NCBI RefSeq assembly: GCF_001645125.1
Contig: NZ_LXKA01000209.1
Span: forward strand, 1-64,000
DNA: 64,000 nt
Reading direction: 5' to 3'
Source: Paraburkholderia ginsengiterrae
GTDB taxonomy: Bacteria > Pseudomonadota > Gammaproteobacteria > Burkholderiales > Burkholderiaceae
The translations under genes were made by a program, and so were the position numbers. Positions 8,368 through 15,583 of the stretch are shown piece by piece. The number at the start of each line of letters is the position of its first letter. Positions within the stretch are counted from its first letter, which is position 1. The notes beneath the pieces were generated by a model. The model saw only the letters and a program-made list of their open reading frames with translations, did no database searches and was not told the origin of the DNA.

Positions 8368-9240
8368 TTACAAGGTCGTCAGGAACATCTGGTCGGCGGT
8401 TCCCGCAGGGACGCCGAGTTCCGCGGCGACAGCAGCGACCCCCGCTTTGGCAACTTTGAGGTCCACGCGACCATCGGAAGTGAAATGCGGACGGATGTAC
8501 CGCTCGTAGTGTTGCTCCGCTTCTGCGTTGGTCAGTCGGTTCAACATCGATGCGATGTGTTCGACGGCGAGGCTGGGCTGTTCGGCGATCGTTTTGAGCG
8601 ACCGCTTGTAGGCCCGCACCATAGCTTGCAGGGCTGGATCGTCGAGCGAGATGCGCGAAGGGTCCACGGCGAGTCCCACAGTGGGGATCTGGAAGTGGTC
8701 GCCCACCCAGGACAGCACAGAAAATCCCTCTTCGCGGGCGACCTGTTCAGCCGATAACGTGCTGCCCACGTAAGCCGCATCAATCGAGCCGTCGCGAAGG
8801 CGACGCAGGTCCATCTGGTAGTCGCCCGGGATTCGATGCACGCATTCCACGTCGCGATCGGGATCCAGCCCGTGCTTGCGCAGCACGATCCGCGCAAAAA
8901 CCCCGGGGGCGGTGCGGGCCCCGTGAACCGCCAGTCGGCGGCCCCGAAGATCCTCCATGGACTTCACGCCGTTAGCGCCGACGAACCAAAAAAGCGGTCG
9001 GTGCGTGTTGACGCTTAGGGCCGTCCATTCGATGCCGTCAGTCATTCGCGACAATAGGGCCCGGCCAAGACCGATGGTTGCGCCCGCGCGCACACGTTCA
9101 GTCTTCCATACGGCTCCGTCGCGGAGGGCGACGTGAACACCTTCTTCCTCGAAATATCCCTCTTGATCGGCTACATGCGCGATCAGCTCCTCGTGGATAC
9201 CGGCCCCGACGTAAGTCAGGTCAATCGAGAGCTTTGGCAA
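8368..9240 (-). CDS. substrate-binding-fold (SsuA/NMT1-like) protein without signal peptide
   Basis: A 290-residue protein with the periplasmic-binding-protein type II fold of the SsuA/THI5/NMT1 group: IDLTYVGAGIHEELIAHV, DQEGYFEEEGV, SMEDLRGRRLAVHG, GSIDAAYVG and PTVGLAVDPSRI. It begins MPKLSIDL with no hydrophobic signal sequence, and the codon before its TTG start is a stop, so no longer N-terminus is possible; AGAGGTGTTAA gives a good ribosome site. No permease or ATPase gene is nearby. It may be a cytoplasmic ligand-binding protein or an enzyme on this fold, as 4,5-dihydroxyphthalate decarboxylase is. The gene is 84 bp after the SDR gene and 53 bp before the flavin reductase, so it appears to belong to the phenol operon. 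Confidence 0.75.
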   Translation of the reverse strand: MPKLSIDLTYVGAGIHEELIAHVADQEGYFEEEGVHVALRDGAVWKTERVRAGATIGLGRALLSRMTDGIEWTALSVNTHRPLFWFVGANGVKSMEDLRGRRLAVHGARTAPGVFARIVLRKHGLDPDRDVECVHRIPGDYQMDLRRLRDGSIDAAYVGSTLSAEQVAREEGFSVLSWVGDHFQIPTVGLAVDPSRISLDDPALQAMVRAYKRSLKTIAEQPSLAVEHIASMLNRLTNAEAEQHYERYIRPHFTSDGRVDLKVAKAGVAAVAAELGVPAGTADQMFLTTL

Positions 9241-9324
9241 TTAACACCTCTGTCAAGTCAATCAAACGCATTGGCAAAATAAAGCCTCTCCGAGCCTCAG
9301 ACATAATCCGGGTACTCGTCGAAC

Positions 9325-10065
9325 TCACTCCATTCCAAAGCCGCCGCTTACGGGGATGTAGTGACCGGTCGTGAAACCCGACGCGTCACCTGCCAGATAC
9401 GCCACTGTATTGGCCACTTCGTCAGGACGGGCAAGCCGTCCCATCGGTATGGACGCAGCGATCGCCTTCAGCCGTTCGGCGGAGATGAGCCCAGCCGAAG
9501 TAGCGCCCTCCACCGTGGTCGGCGCAACGAGGTTGGCGGTGATGCCGTGGGGCGCCAGTTCCAAAGCGACGTATCGCACGAACTGATCCAGGGCCGCCTT
9601 GGCGGTGCCCAGCGTAATCATCCCGTCACGCGGACGACGCGACAGCAGGGTACTCAGGTAGATCAGCCGCCCGTGACCACGAGAAATCATTCCTGGCACA
9701 ACGGCCTTCGTTGCCAGGAAGGCGGCGCGCAGTTCAGAGTCCACCTTGCCGCCGAGTTGCTCCCAGCTCAAGTTGCCGAAGGAGGTGACGTCATAGGGCG
9801 TCAACGCGTTGTGCACGAGAACGTCGACTCCACCCCATTGCTGACTGATTTCGTCCACCATGGCGGCGACATCGTTTGGCTCAGTGACGTCGCCTTTGAT
9901 CACCATAGCTTCTCCACTGGCCGCGACGATCGTCGCGGCCACGTCTTCGGCCTGGGGTGCACTGGAACGATGGTTGACGACTACCTTGTATCCCTGTTTG
10001 GCCAAAGCGATCGCAATGGCCGCACCAATGCCCCGGCTGGCTCCAGTGATCAGCGCGACTGCCAT
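9325..10065 (-). CDS. short-chain dehydrogenase/reductase-family protein lacking the catalytic Tyr
   Basis: A 246-residue FabG-like SDR. The cofactor-binding motif TGASRGIG (residues 7-14) is intact, and the C-terminal part (VSGGFGME) is typical. Ser138 and Lys156 of the active site are present, but the YxxxK Tyr position holds Leu152 (MITLGTAKAALDQF; codon CTG, no ambiguity). The protein could be a nucleotide-binding accessory or an SDR using another acid/base residue. GGAGGTGTCCTC precedes the ATG at 10065. It is the first gene of the phenol operon and follows the block at 10272-10343. Its role in the pathway is unknown. Confidence 0.82.
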   Translation of the reverse strand: MAVALITGASRGIGAAIAIALAKQGYKVVVNHRSSAPQAEDVAATIVAASGEAMVIKGDVTEPNDVAAMVDEISQQWGGVDVLVHNALTPYDVTSFGNLSWEQLGGKVDSELRAAFLATKAVVPGMISRGHGRLIYLSTLLSRRPRDGMITLGTAKAALDQFVRYVALELAPHGITANLVAPTTVEGATSAGLISAERLKAIAASIPMGRLARPDEVANTVAYLAGDASGFTTGHYIPVSGGFGME

Positions 10066-10271
10066 GAGGACACCTCCGCTTCAAGGTTCGCCAGACACTC
10101 TTTCTCGAAGGGCACACGTGGCCCCGTATAGATCAAATTAGTTGTACGCATTAGTTAAATAACTCCTCTCTCAGATCAGTCGGATGGGTCGGCAAATAAC
10201 TCGAAACGCGGACGACGTGGGCACTCGTCGTATTCAATTCATGACAAGGTGCCTCGTGTGTCCTGTTTTAT

Positions 10272-10343
10272 CTACAGTACACCGCTCAAACTTTTAACTC
10301 TACGGATGCCGCCTCATAGAGACTATTCCGTAGCGGAATGAAG
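10272..10343 (+). promoter_or_regulatory. LysR promoter/5'-end block, copy 2 of 3 (upstream of the phenol operon)
   Basis: This 72-bp block matches the promoter and first codons of the intact LysR gene (1426-1496) and the copy at 12412-12483; roughly 50 of 72 positions agree with the latter by eye. The codon aligned with the LysR ATG is ATA here, and the sixth codon is TAG, so no regulator is made. It contains the perfect inverted repeat ATTCCG-TAG-CGGAAT at 10325-10339. It lies about 210-280 bp upstream of the SDR start and probably carries the operator and promoter of the eight-gene operon; an ancestral divergent LysR gene here seems to have been replaced by the outer-membrane channel gene. 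Confidence 0.5.
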
Positions 10344-10429
10344 CGAATCTCACCCGAAGGGCGGTCAATAAAATGCGTGATGATGCGATCACGAAGGCTG
10401 GGTACTGCTGGTCGACAACCAGACGACGC

Positions 10430-11392
10430 CTATTCGAATGGCATGTACATCTGCAGCCAGACGCGATTCCCCTCTGGCCGGTTGCGGACCATCGTTTCGC
10501 GCTGATACTTGAGCGCCACGGAGAATTTACGTGTTCCGTACGCGATGGACGGGCCCACAGCAAACACCTGTCCGCGGTTGCCGTTGCCATTTACCGACTG
10601 CCCGTGCTGCGTATCGTCTGTCACCTGTCGATAGAAATATCCGCTCGCCCCGATCTGCCACATCGGAGTAACGCGGAACCCGGCGTTATAGTCGACGATA
10701 AACTCGTTCCCCGAGTGATAGTCGGTTACGTGATTCACCGAATTCACGCTGTAAAGCGCACGCGCACTGAACTCCACATTCGGCACCGGCATCCACGTGA
10801 CGGCGTAGTTCGGCTGCATCGAGTAGTAGTGCCGGCCGGGGTTCACTAGCCGGCTTGCGTCGTAACTGCCGGTCGGCAGAAAGAATTCGAGGCCTACCAC
10901 CTGATGCAGGTTGCCCCAATGCCAGCCGAGGAAGAGCGGTCCAACGGTCAGGTCCGACAGTCCCGTCGCGCTGCCGCTCTTGTAGACCGTACCTTTTGGC
11001 GTGTGCGCGTCGAAGTGCAGATCGAGATTCACAAACGGAATGTTCGTCCGCGACTCGAGCGTTGCGCCGAGGAACGTTACATCCCGCCAGACATGAGACA
11101 ACCTGAATGCAGCCGCCTGCGCATGCAGCGAGAACTCCGATACGCTGCCTGAGGGGTTCCCACTGTTGCCCACGAGCGTCGTCGCCTCGTATTCCTGCAA
11201 ATAGACATAGATGTGATTGCCCGGTGGAGGCTGAACGCCCGAAAGCAGCGTGTTCACACCGATGGGATAGTTGCTCCCGTCGCCTTCCGTCGCATGCAGG
11301 GTCGTTATCCAGCAACATGATGCAATCGCAGCGCCCACCCGGAGCGGGATACCGACCGAGCGACAATAGCCACGAAACTCGAAAAAAGACAT
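10430..11392 (-). CDS. SphA/MetA-type outer-membrane channel for aromatics
   Basis: A 320-residue beta-barrel of the phenol meta-pathway transporter family (Phenol_MetA_deg, SphA-like). The N-terminal signal segment (residues about 15-35, VGAAIASCCWITTLHA) is followed by a barrel with the typical pattern VNTLLSGVQPPPGNHIYVYLQEY, LTVGPLFLGWHWGNLHQVVG, EFFLPTGSYDASRLVNPGRH and a terminal aromatic strand ending MYMPFE. GGGGACGCT precedes the ATG. It lies upstream of the phenol operon in the same direction but is separated from it by 364 bp including the regulatory block, so it probably has its own promoter. Uptake of the phenolic substrate is the likely job. Confidence 0.85.
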   Translation of the reverse strand: MSFFEFRGYCRSVGIPLRVGAAIASCCWITTLHATEGDGSNYPIGVNTLLSGVQPPPGNHIYVYLQEYEATTLVGNSGNPSGSVSEFSLHAQAAAFRLSHVWRDVTFLGATLESRTNIPFVNLDLHFDAHTPKGTVYKSGSATGLSDLTVGPLFLGWHWGNLHQVVGLEFFLPTGSYDASRLVNPGRHYYSMQPNYAVTWMPVPNVEFSARALYSVNSVNHVTDYHSGNEFIVDYNAGFRVTPMWQIGASGYFYRQVTDDTQHGQSVNGNGNRGQVFAVGPSIAYGTRKFSVALKYQRETMVRNRPEGNRVWLQMYMPFE

Positions 11393-11511
11393 AGCGTCCC
11401 CTGCGCGCTCGTCTGGTATCGCACGGCGCTGTTGATAAATTTCGTTATGCTGGATGGAAAAACAAAGCGCGCTAGAGGAAGCGCATGAGTCTGCCCATCA
11501 ACCCGGATTGC

Positions 11512-11850
11512 CTAAGCGAGCGTGCACGCTTCCTCTGACGAGAGGCGCGGATTGCGAGCAAAAGACCTTTCGGCATTTCCATAGCTAGGACCGCACAGGA
11601 AGTTCGACTTCAGCGGGGTTCCGCTAAAGATCGCCTCGTCAAGCGCCGCAATATTGAAGGTCGACATCGGTCCGCAATCCCGGCCGATTACGCGTGCAGC
11701 GGCAAGTGGATATCCGCCTTTAAGTGTGCCGTTCCGGAATGATGTGGAGCGTGCAAAGTCCTGCTTCTCTTCGCGTTCGAACCACGCGTTGACGCCGATG
11801 TTGTGTGGAAAATGCCTCCGCAGCCGCTCATCGGTAGCGATGCTCTCCCG
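11512..11850 (-). pseudogene. C-terminal remnant of a HadB-like nitroreductase
   Basis: Translating the minus strand here gives segments such as RNGTLKGGYPLAAARVIGR, DCGPMSTFNIAALDEAIFSG and KSNFLCG. They are clearly homologous to the intact nitroreductase at 5454-6044 ([46 protein letters not shown]). The frame ends at a TAG at 11512. The N-terminal half is missing, and the preceding sequence passes directly into flavin-reductase remains, so the monooxygenase that should lie between has been deleted. Confidence 0.75.
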
Positions 11851-11859
11851 CCAGCTACT

Positions 11860-12290
11860 CTGGCTGCGCGAGCGTTGAAATATGGCGTGCCGGTCGGAGA
11901 ATACTGCCAGCAGTTGCTCGCGACGCGCTCGCTCATCGACACTTGACCGGTGCCCGAAAAATGCCTGGAGATGTTCACCCGCCCGGCAGGGAGGCGGTTG
12001 ACTGACGGTACGGCACTTACCTCGATGACGCTGTTCACGGCGCTTACGCGGTTCACGGCGCTTACGCGGTTCACGCAGAAAAGGATCGGCGGCGGAGTAT
12101 CGCAGACCGTACTGATGGCCGAGTATGTGACGCCCGCGCGCCCGCTCGGTCCGTCGGTCTCCGCGATGGTCGCAGCGATCGCGGCCCGTGACAGCGCCTC
12201 GCGGAACCGAGTCGGCGAGATGCCGGTCAACGGTAGACCGACAGAAAATAACGCGTATTCACGCTCTAGTTCACGGGGTCGGCTTTGCCG
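11860..12290 (-). pseudogene. decayed HadX-like flavin reductase
   Basis: The minus strand encodes RFREALSRAAIAATIAETDG, RAGVTYSAISTVCDTPPPIL and GQVSMSERV, matching the intact reductase at 7733-8314 (EMREALSKAITPVTILATDG, RAGVTCSAVCSVCDTPPTVL, GGLSMPERF). The central part is replaced by an in-frame repeat (RVSAVN twice), and the C-terminal end runs into the nitroreductase remnant. It belongs to a decayed duplicate of the phenol cluster whose regulator remnant lies divergently at 12.46 kb. Confidence 0.75.
12033..12075. repeat. 18-bp tandem repeat inside the flavin-reductase pseudogene
   Basis: The unit GTTCACGGCGCTTACGCG occurs twice exactly (12033-12050 and 12051-12068), followed by the partial unit GTTCACG. 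Its length is a multiple of three, so it adds codons without shifting the frame. It is most simply a slippage expansion within a non-functional gene. Confidence 0.85.
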
Positions 12291-12411
12291 CTGTCGTTGC
12301 GCGTATGACACTCCACTTCTCCTGATGTCGAGTCGGCCTGCGGACTTCCCTGCAATGGAGCAGATTCGCGGTCTGTAGGGACACTGCATACTGCGAACTG
12401 ATTCTCTTCAA

Positions 12412-12483
12412 CTACACTAGGCCCGCCAAATTAATCCCTCTACGGACGCGGCGGCATAGACACTATTCCACAGCGTAATGAAG
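12412..12483 (+). promoter_or_regulatory. LysR promoter/5'-end block, copy 3 of 3
   Basis: A 72-bp block with CTACA at the start, GACACTATTCCACAG in the core and AATGAAG at the end, as at 1426-1496 and 10272-10343. It lies between divergent remains of the flavin reductase (minus) and LysR (plus), which shows the ancestral layout of regulator, shared promoter and catabolic genes. The LysR start codon position is ATA instead of ATG. Confidence 0.5.
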
Positions 12484-12690
12484 CCAGCCCGCACCTGCAT
12501 TAGCTTCACGTGTTCGATATCCTCATGACCAGGCGCAGTATCACGAAAGCGGCACGCGTGCTGAATCTCACGCATCTCGCGCTCAGCAAGCCACTAACGT
12601 GGATGCGGATGGACTTTCGGCGATCATCTGTTCATCAGCGCCATCCGGCGATCCACAGAGACTCTCTCAACATGGAGCCACATCGCTGGA
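12459..12690 (+). pseudogene. decayed LysR paralogue, helix-turn-helix part
   Basis: The frame reads DTIPQRNE, a TAG stop soon after, then VFDILMTRRSITKAARVLNL and LALSKPL, matching the helix-turn-helix of the intact regulator at 1469 (VLDVLLTEHSLTKAARVLNL, ALSKTLA). It lacks a start codon, has an early stop and loses homology after about 75 codons (near MEPH). It is the regulator of the decayed second copy of the phenol cluster. Confidence 0.75.
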
Positions 12691-12771
12691 CACCCAAGAC
12701 TTCAGGTATGGTGACGAGAACATCGTGGCGACCATCGATGCGCCGATGCCGTTCTCCTCCGGAACTAAACC

Positions 12772-12935
12772 GTCCGCTGTCTGCGTCCGAAATGTCGCTC
12801 GCCCGTTGGCTGCTGGAGCACGGCGAACCGAAAGCGTGGGAGTTTCTCGAACAACTCGCGGCGGCGCAGGTCACGCCGTGGCGCTGTCCCTGCGGATGTG
12901 GAAGCATCAGCTTCCACATCAAGGGACGCGAACCT
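12772..12935 (+). pseudogene. fragment of a small CPCGC-motif protein
   Basis: The in-frame stretch LSASEMSLARWLLEHGEPKA followed by AAAQVTPWRCPCGCGSISF looks like the N-terminal part of a conserved small hypothetical protein with a Cys-rich CPCGC motif. The protein appears to be cut off after about 55 residues and joined to unrelated sequence on both sides. Function is unknown. Confidence 0.4.
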
Positions 12936-13040
12936 GCCTGTCATTCCCGAAAACTCGAAGTTCGCGATTCTGTTGCTCGTCTGGGCAAGCCACGTCACTC
13001 TGTCATTCCTGACCGTGTTGTCACCCGGAGGATTCCGAAT

Positions 13041-13158
13041 CATGCCGTCCCTCGCCCGTGCGTTGATCGCGTTCCTGGCCACGTGGTTCTGCTCGCGGCT
13101 GTCACTGCAGGTCGAGATCGTCGCATTGCGACACCAGTTGCCGGGAGCGGACGAAAAG
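13041..13158 (+). pseudogene. N-terminal fragment of an integrase/transposase
   Basis: The frame begins MPSLARALIAFLATWF and continues to EIVALRHQL, a pattern found at the N-terminus of DDE integrase-catalytic-subunit proteins in Burkholderiaceae. It is truncated at 13158, exactly where the ISKra4-family element begins, so that element interrupted or replaced it. No catalytic core remains. Confidence 0.5.
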
Positions 13159-14663
13159 TGGGGGAGTGTTTGTTCAGCGTCGAACCGCTTCGGGTGATCT
13201 GAAGTGCGGATACCGGTTTCGAAAGCAGCTTTCCAATCTTCCATCAAGCAGCTCGACGCGAGTCTGTAGCAGATAGTGAGCTCCCTTCATGGACCAACGC
13301 ATTTGTTGCCGCTTTGAGAGACGACGATTGATCAAGTGATTCATGACGGACTCTGCTGACGCCGACGACACCCGGCGTCCTTCCATTCTGGCGCGTTGAT
13401 AGTCGACAAGATCCTTTCTGTTGTGCTCGAGGAATGTGAGCAGACGGACGGCTGCCCGATACGCTGTACCTGAGGCAAGTTGATAGAAGAAAGTCAGTTC
13501 TTCTGCGGCGATTGCCAAAGAGGCGGCCAACGTGCGGAGCATCTCGATTGCCGTCTCCCCCCGACCACGCCATAGCGCGTCGCGCACCCTGACAAGAAGG
13601 CGCTCTGATCGCCGCATAATTTCAGGTCGCCTGGAGAAATAGTTGTAAGCGCAAACGGCCGATCGTATGGCGCGCAACTTCATGCTGATGTGAAACCAGT
13701 CGAGAATCCTGGGTGAGACGCGGGGAGCTATCGATGTCACCAGTGAGCGCATTCCCCGAGCGCCATCCGAGATCACGTCAATTAGGGTTGATGGAACCCA
13801 ACCACATTGATCGAGTGCGCCCGCCACGAGAACCCGGGCCAAGCTCGGGCGCTGCAAAGCCGACACAAACCTTCGCGCCATTTGTCCGTCGCGCTCAACC
13901 CTACCGGCGATGACTTCGAACTTGCGACTTTCCTGGAACTGGTTGGCGCTCAATACCGTTCCATCGATCGCGATTCGCAGGTGGCTGGCGCGGTTGCGTT
14001 TTCGTCCGCCAGCGAGCCATCCAATCCGGAACTGTTCGTTCTCGACGTACTCTCCGCACTGAACGGTATCTTTGCGGACTGTTGTGTGTGATAGCTTCGA
14101 CAGTCCCGCCATGTCGGCGACGGAACGTGCAGCCTCACGATAGGAAACGGAGGCACCGTGTTTTGCGCAAAGGTATGATACCTCCGGGGTGCGTCGCGTC
14201 GGCAGAAGAGGCTCAATGGAACACTCTGAAAACCGCAGGCTGATAGAGTACCCGTTGTCATCGTACGGCTCAGGCGTGCACGAGCAGGATACGACTCGCG
14301 GCACTTTAACCTGTACTCTGCCAAGTGCCGTCGAAAACGTGCGGGAACGCCAATCCTTGATGCGCCGATAGCCGCCGCATTCCCGGCAGTTCCGACGAAG
14401 CTTATCGTAGGCGTTAATCTGATCTTGTGTCACAAGCTGTTGCAACGCTGCGAGGAGTTGACGACCTTCGGCGAGGGACAACCCGAAATCGGCAGGTGTA
14501 GCGCCATTTACGGGGCGCCTAAAAGAGCAAATCGAGACCGGCTCGTCCGTTCCGGGTCGTTGCAGAAGAATCTTCCATCGCAGTTCCATGGCGGTCTCCC
14601 CAGTACGTCAACCGTTGCAGTTTAGACCAGACGTGCCTCCCCCAGATTTTGTCCACTCCCCCA
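13159..14663 (-). mobile_element. ISKra4-family insertion sequence, apparently complete
   Basis: The element carries one long transposase gene and is bounded by the short inverted ends TGGGGGAGTG (13159-13168) and CACTCCCCCA (14654-14663); a second CTCCCCCAGA lies just inside the right end. It is about 1.5 kb long. The left flank is an integrase fragment and the right flank a truncated acetyltransferase gene, and no target duplication is obvious, so flanking deletions probably followed insertion. The exact ends are inferred from the short repeats only. Confidence 0.6.
13174..14589 (-). CDS. ISKra4-family transposase
   Basis: A 471-residue transposase. The N-terminal Cys-rich zinc-ribbon-like segment (RRNCRECGGYRRIKDWRSRT, then VVSCSCTP) and the RNase-H-like DDE core (LRIAIDGTVLS, STLIDVISDGARGMRSLV, ILDWFHISMKLRAI) are those of ISKra4-group enzymes. 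The C-terminal region SAESVMNHLINRRLSKRQQMRW is also typical of the family. GGGGAGACCGCC precedes the ATG. The frame is uninterrupted, so the protein may be functional. It is the only gene of the element. Confidence 0.85.
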   Translation of the reverse strand: MELRWKILLQRPGTDEPVSICSFRRPVNGATPADFGLSLAEGRQLLAALQQLVTQDQINAYDKLRRNCRECGGYRRIKDWRSRTFSTALGRVQVKVPRVVSCSCTPEPYDDNGYSISLRFSECSIEPLLPTRRTPEVSYLCAKHGASVSYREAARSVADMAGLSKLSHTTVRKDTVQCGEYVENEQFRIGWLAGGRKRNRASHLRIAIDGTVLSANQFQESRKFEVIAGRVERDGQMARRFVSALQRPSLARVLVAGALDQCGWVPSTLIDVISDGARGMRSLVTSIAPRVSPRILDWFHISMKLRAIRSAVCAYNYFSRRPEIMRRSERLLVRVRDALWRGRGETAIEMLRTLAASLAIAAEELTFFYQLASGTAYRAAVRLLTFLEHNRKDLVDYQRARMEGRRVSSASAESVMNHLINRRLSKRQQMRWSMKGAHYLLQTRVELLDGRLESCFRNRYPHFRSPEAVRR

Positions 14664-14989
14664 GATCGTTCAAAAAATCGTTGCGCAGTCGTTGTCAGCA
14701 GCCAGACTTCGTGTTGGCCACGCGCGCGTGCGATGTCTTCGAGCCGCGTGACCAGTTCTCGCGCGATACCTTTACCGCGCCACTTCGAGGAGACAGCCAG
14801 CGATCGCAGGAGCACGCTGGAGCCGAGCAGTTCGAGGCCTGCGCTGGCGACCAGCGAGCCGCGTGCATCTTCGGCGACCAGGAATCCTTCGATGAGCGTC
14901 ATCGAAATGTCCTCTACGGGTAAGCCGTTCGCGCGTAAAAGAGTCTGTATTCCGCCAAGGTCGGCGTCGCGAGCTTTCCTTATCATCAT
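14664..14989 (-). pseudogene. ArsN2-like GNAT acetyltransferase truncated by the insertion sequence
   Basis: The gene starts at the first Met of MMIRKARDADLGGIQTLL and carries the acetyl-CoA-binding region SSKWRGKGIARELVTRLE and LLTTTAQRFFERSG. This resembles arsenic-resistance N-acetyltransferases (ArsN2) and related GNAT proteins. Homology ends at the SG pair, where the codons run into the inverted end of the ISKra4-family element; the frame then reads through to 14519. The missing tail (about 25-30 residues) normally completes the fold, so the gene is probably dead. Confidence 0.7.
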
Positions 14990-15130
14990 GGCTGTCTGCT
15001 CATTCGAAGTTGACCTGATGCTTGCCGAGCTTTTGCGCGGAGGCGAAACGTATCGCAACGATGAACGCCAGGGCCGACACCCGCGACACCAGGAACACGG
15101 TTCATTCGGGTTATCGACGCGGCTGTGGAG

Positions 15131-15349
15131 TTACCGATGTCGGTGACTGATTTCCCGTCCGGCATATACCGTCAGAACTGCGCCGATCACGATCGTGGCC
15201 ATCGCAAGCGATTCATCAAGGCGACTACCCGGATGCATAGACTTCGCATATATCCATAAACCGATCCCGACGGCCATCAGGAACAGGCCCAGAATCACCC
15301 CCCAAACCGGCCCTGCCGAATCGGACCGCAATCTGTGAGACATTTTCAT
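15131..15349 (-). CDS. small two-helix membrane protein
   Basis: A 72-residue protein starting MKMSHRLRSD after the ribosome site GGGGAA; a longer in-frame reading exists but is less likely. Two hydrophobic helices are visible, VWGVILGLFLMAVGIGLWIY and MATIVIGAVLTVYAG, joined by a short polar loop, and the tail is basic (REISHRHR). The family is not recognised. It stands alone between the truncated acetyltransferase gene and the Na/Pi-cotransporter gene, on the same strand as both. Confidence 0.55.
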   Translation of the reverse strand: MKMSHRLRSDSAGPVWGVILGLFLMAVGIGLWIYAKSMHPGSRLDESLAMATIVIGAVLTVYAGREISHRHR

Positions 15350-15583
15350 TGTCGTTCCCCGTGACACACAGGTGTTCGCTTCCCGCGCTTCATGACCCCC
15401 ACGACCCGGCGCTCCTCTTTCAGCGTAGGCGGCGTCAGTTCTGGCTTCAAGTGGCAAGGGACTTGCGGATAGAGGAATGATTCGAAACCGCAGCGGTAGA
15501 CAACTATGCCGTTTCGCGACTGACGGGTCGATGTCCGGATTCAGGCTAGCCGATGCGACTGCAGCGCCGGCGGTCGCACCCGT

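Noticed and set aside
12510-13202. 230-codon frame joining LysR, CPCGC-protein and other sequence as if one gene
   Set aside because: Only fused remnants share the frame by chance; the helix-turn-helix part lacks its start and has a stop upstream, and the later parts belong to unrelated fragments.
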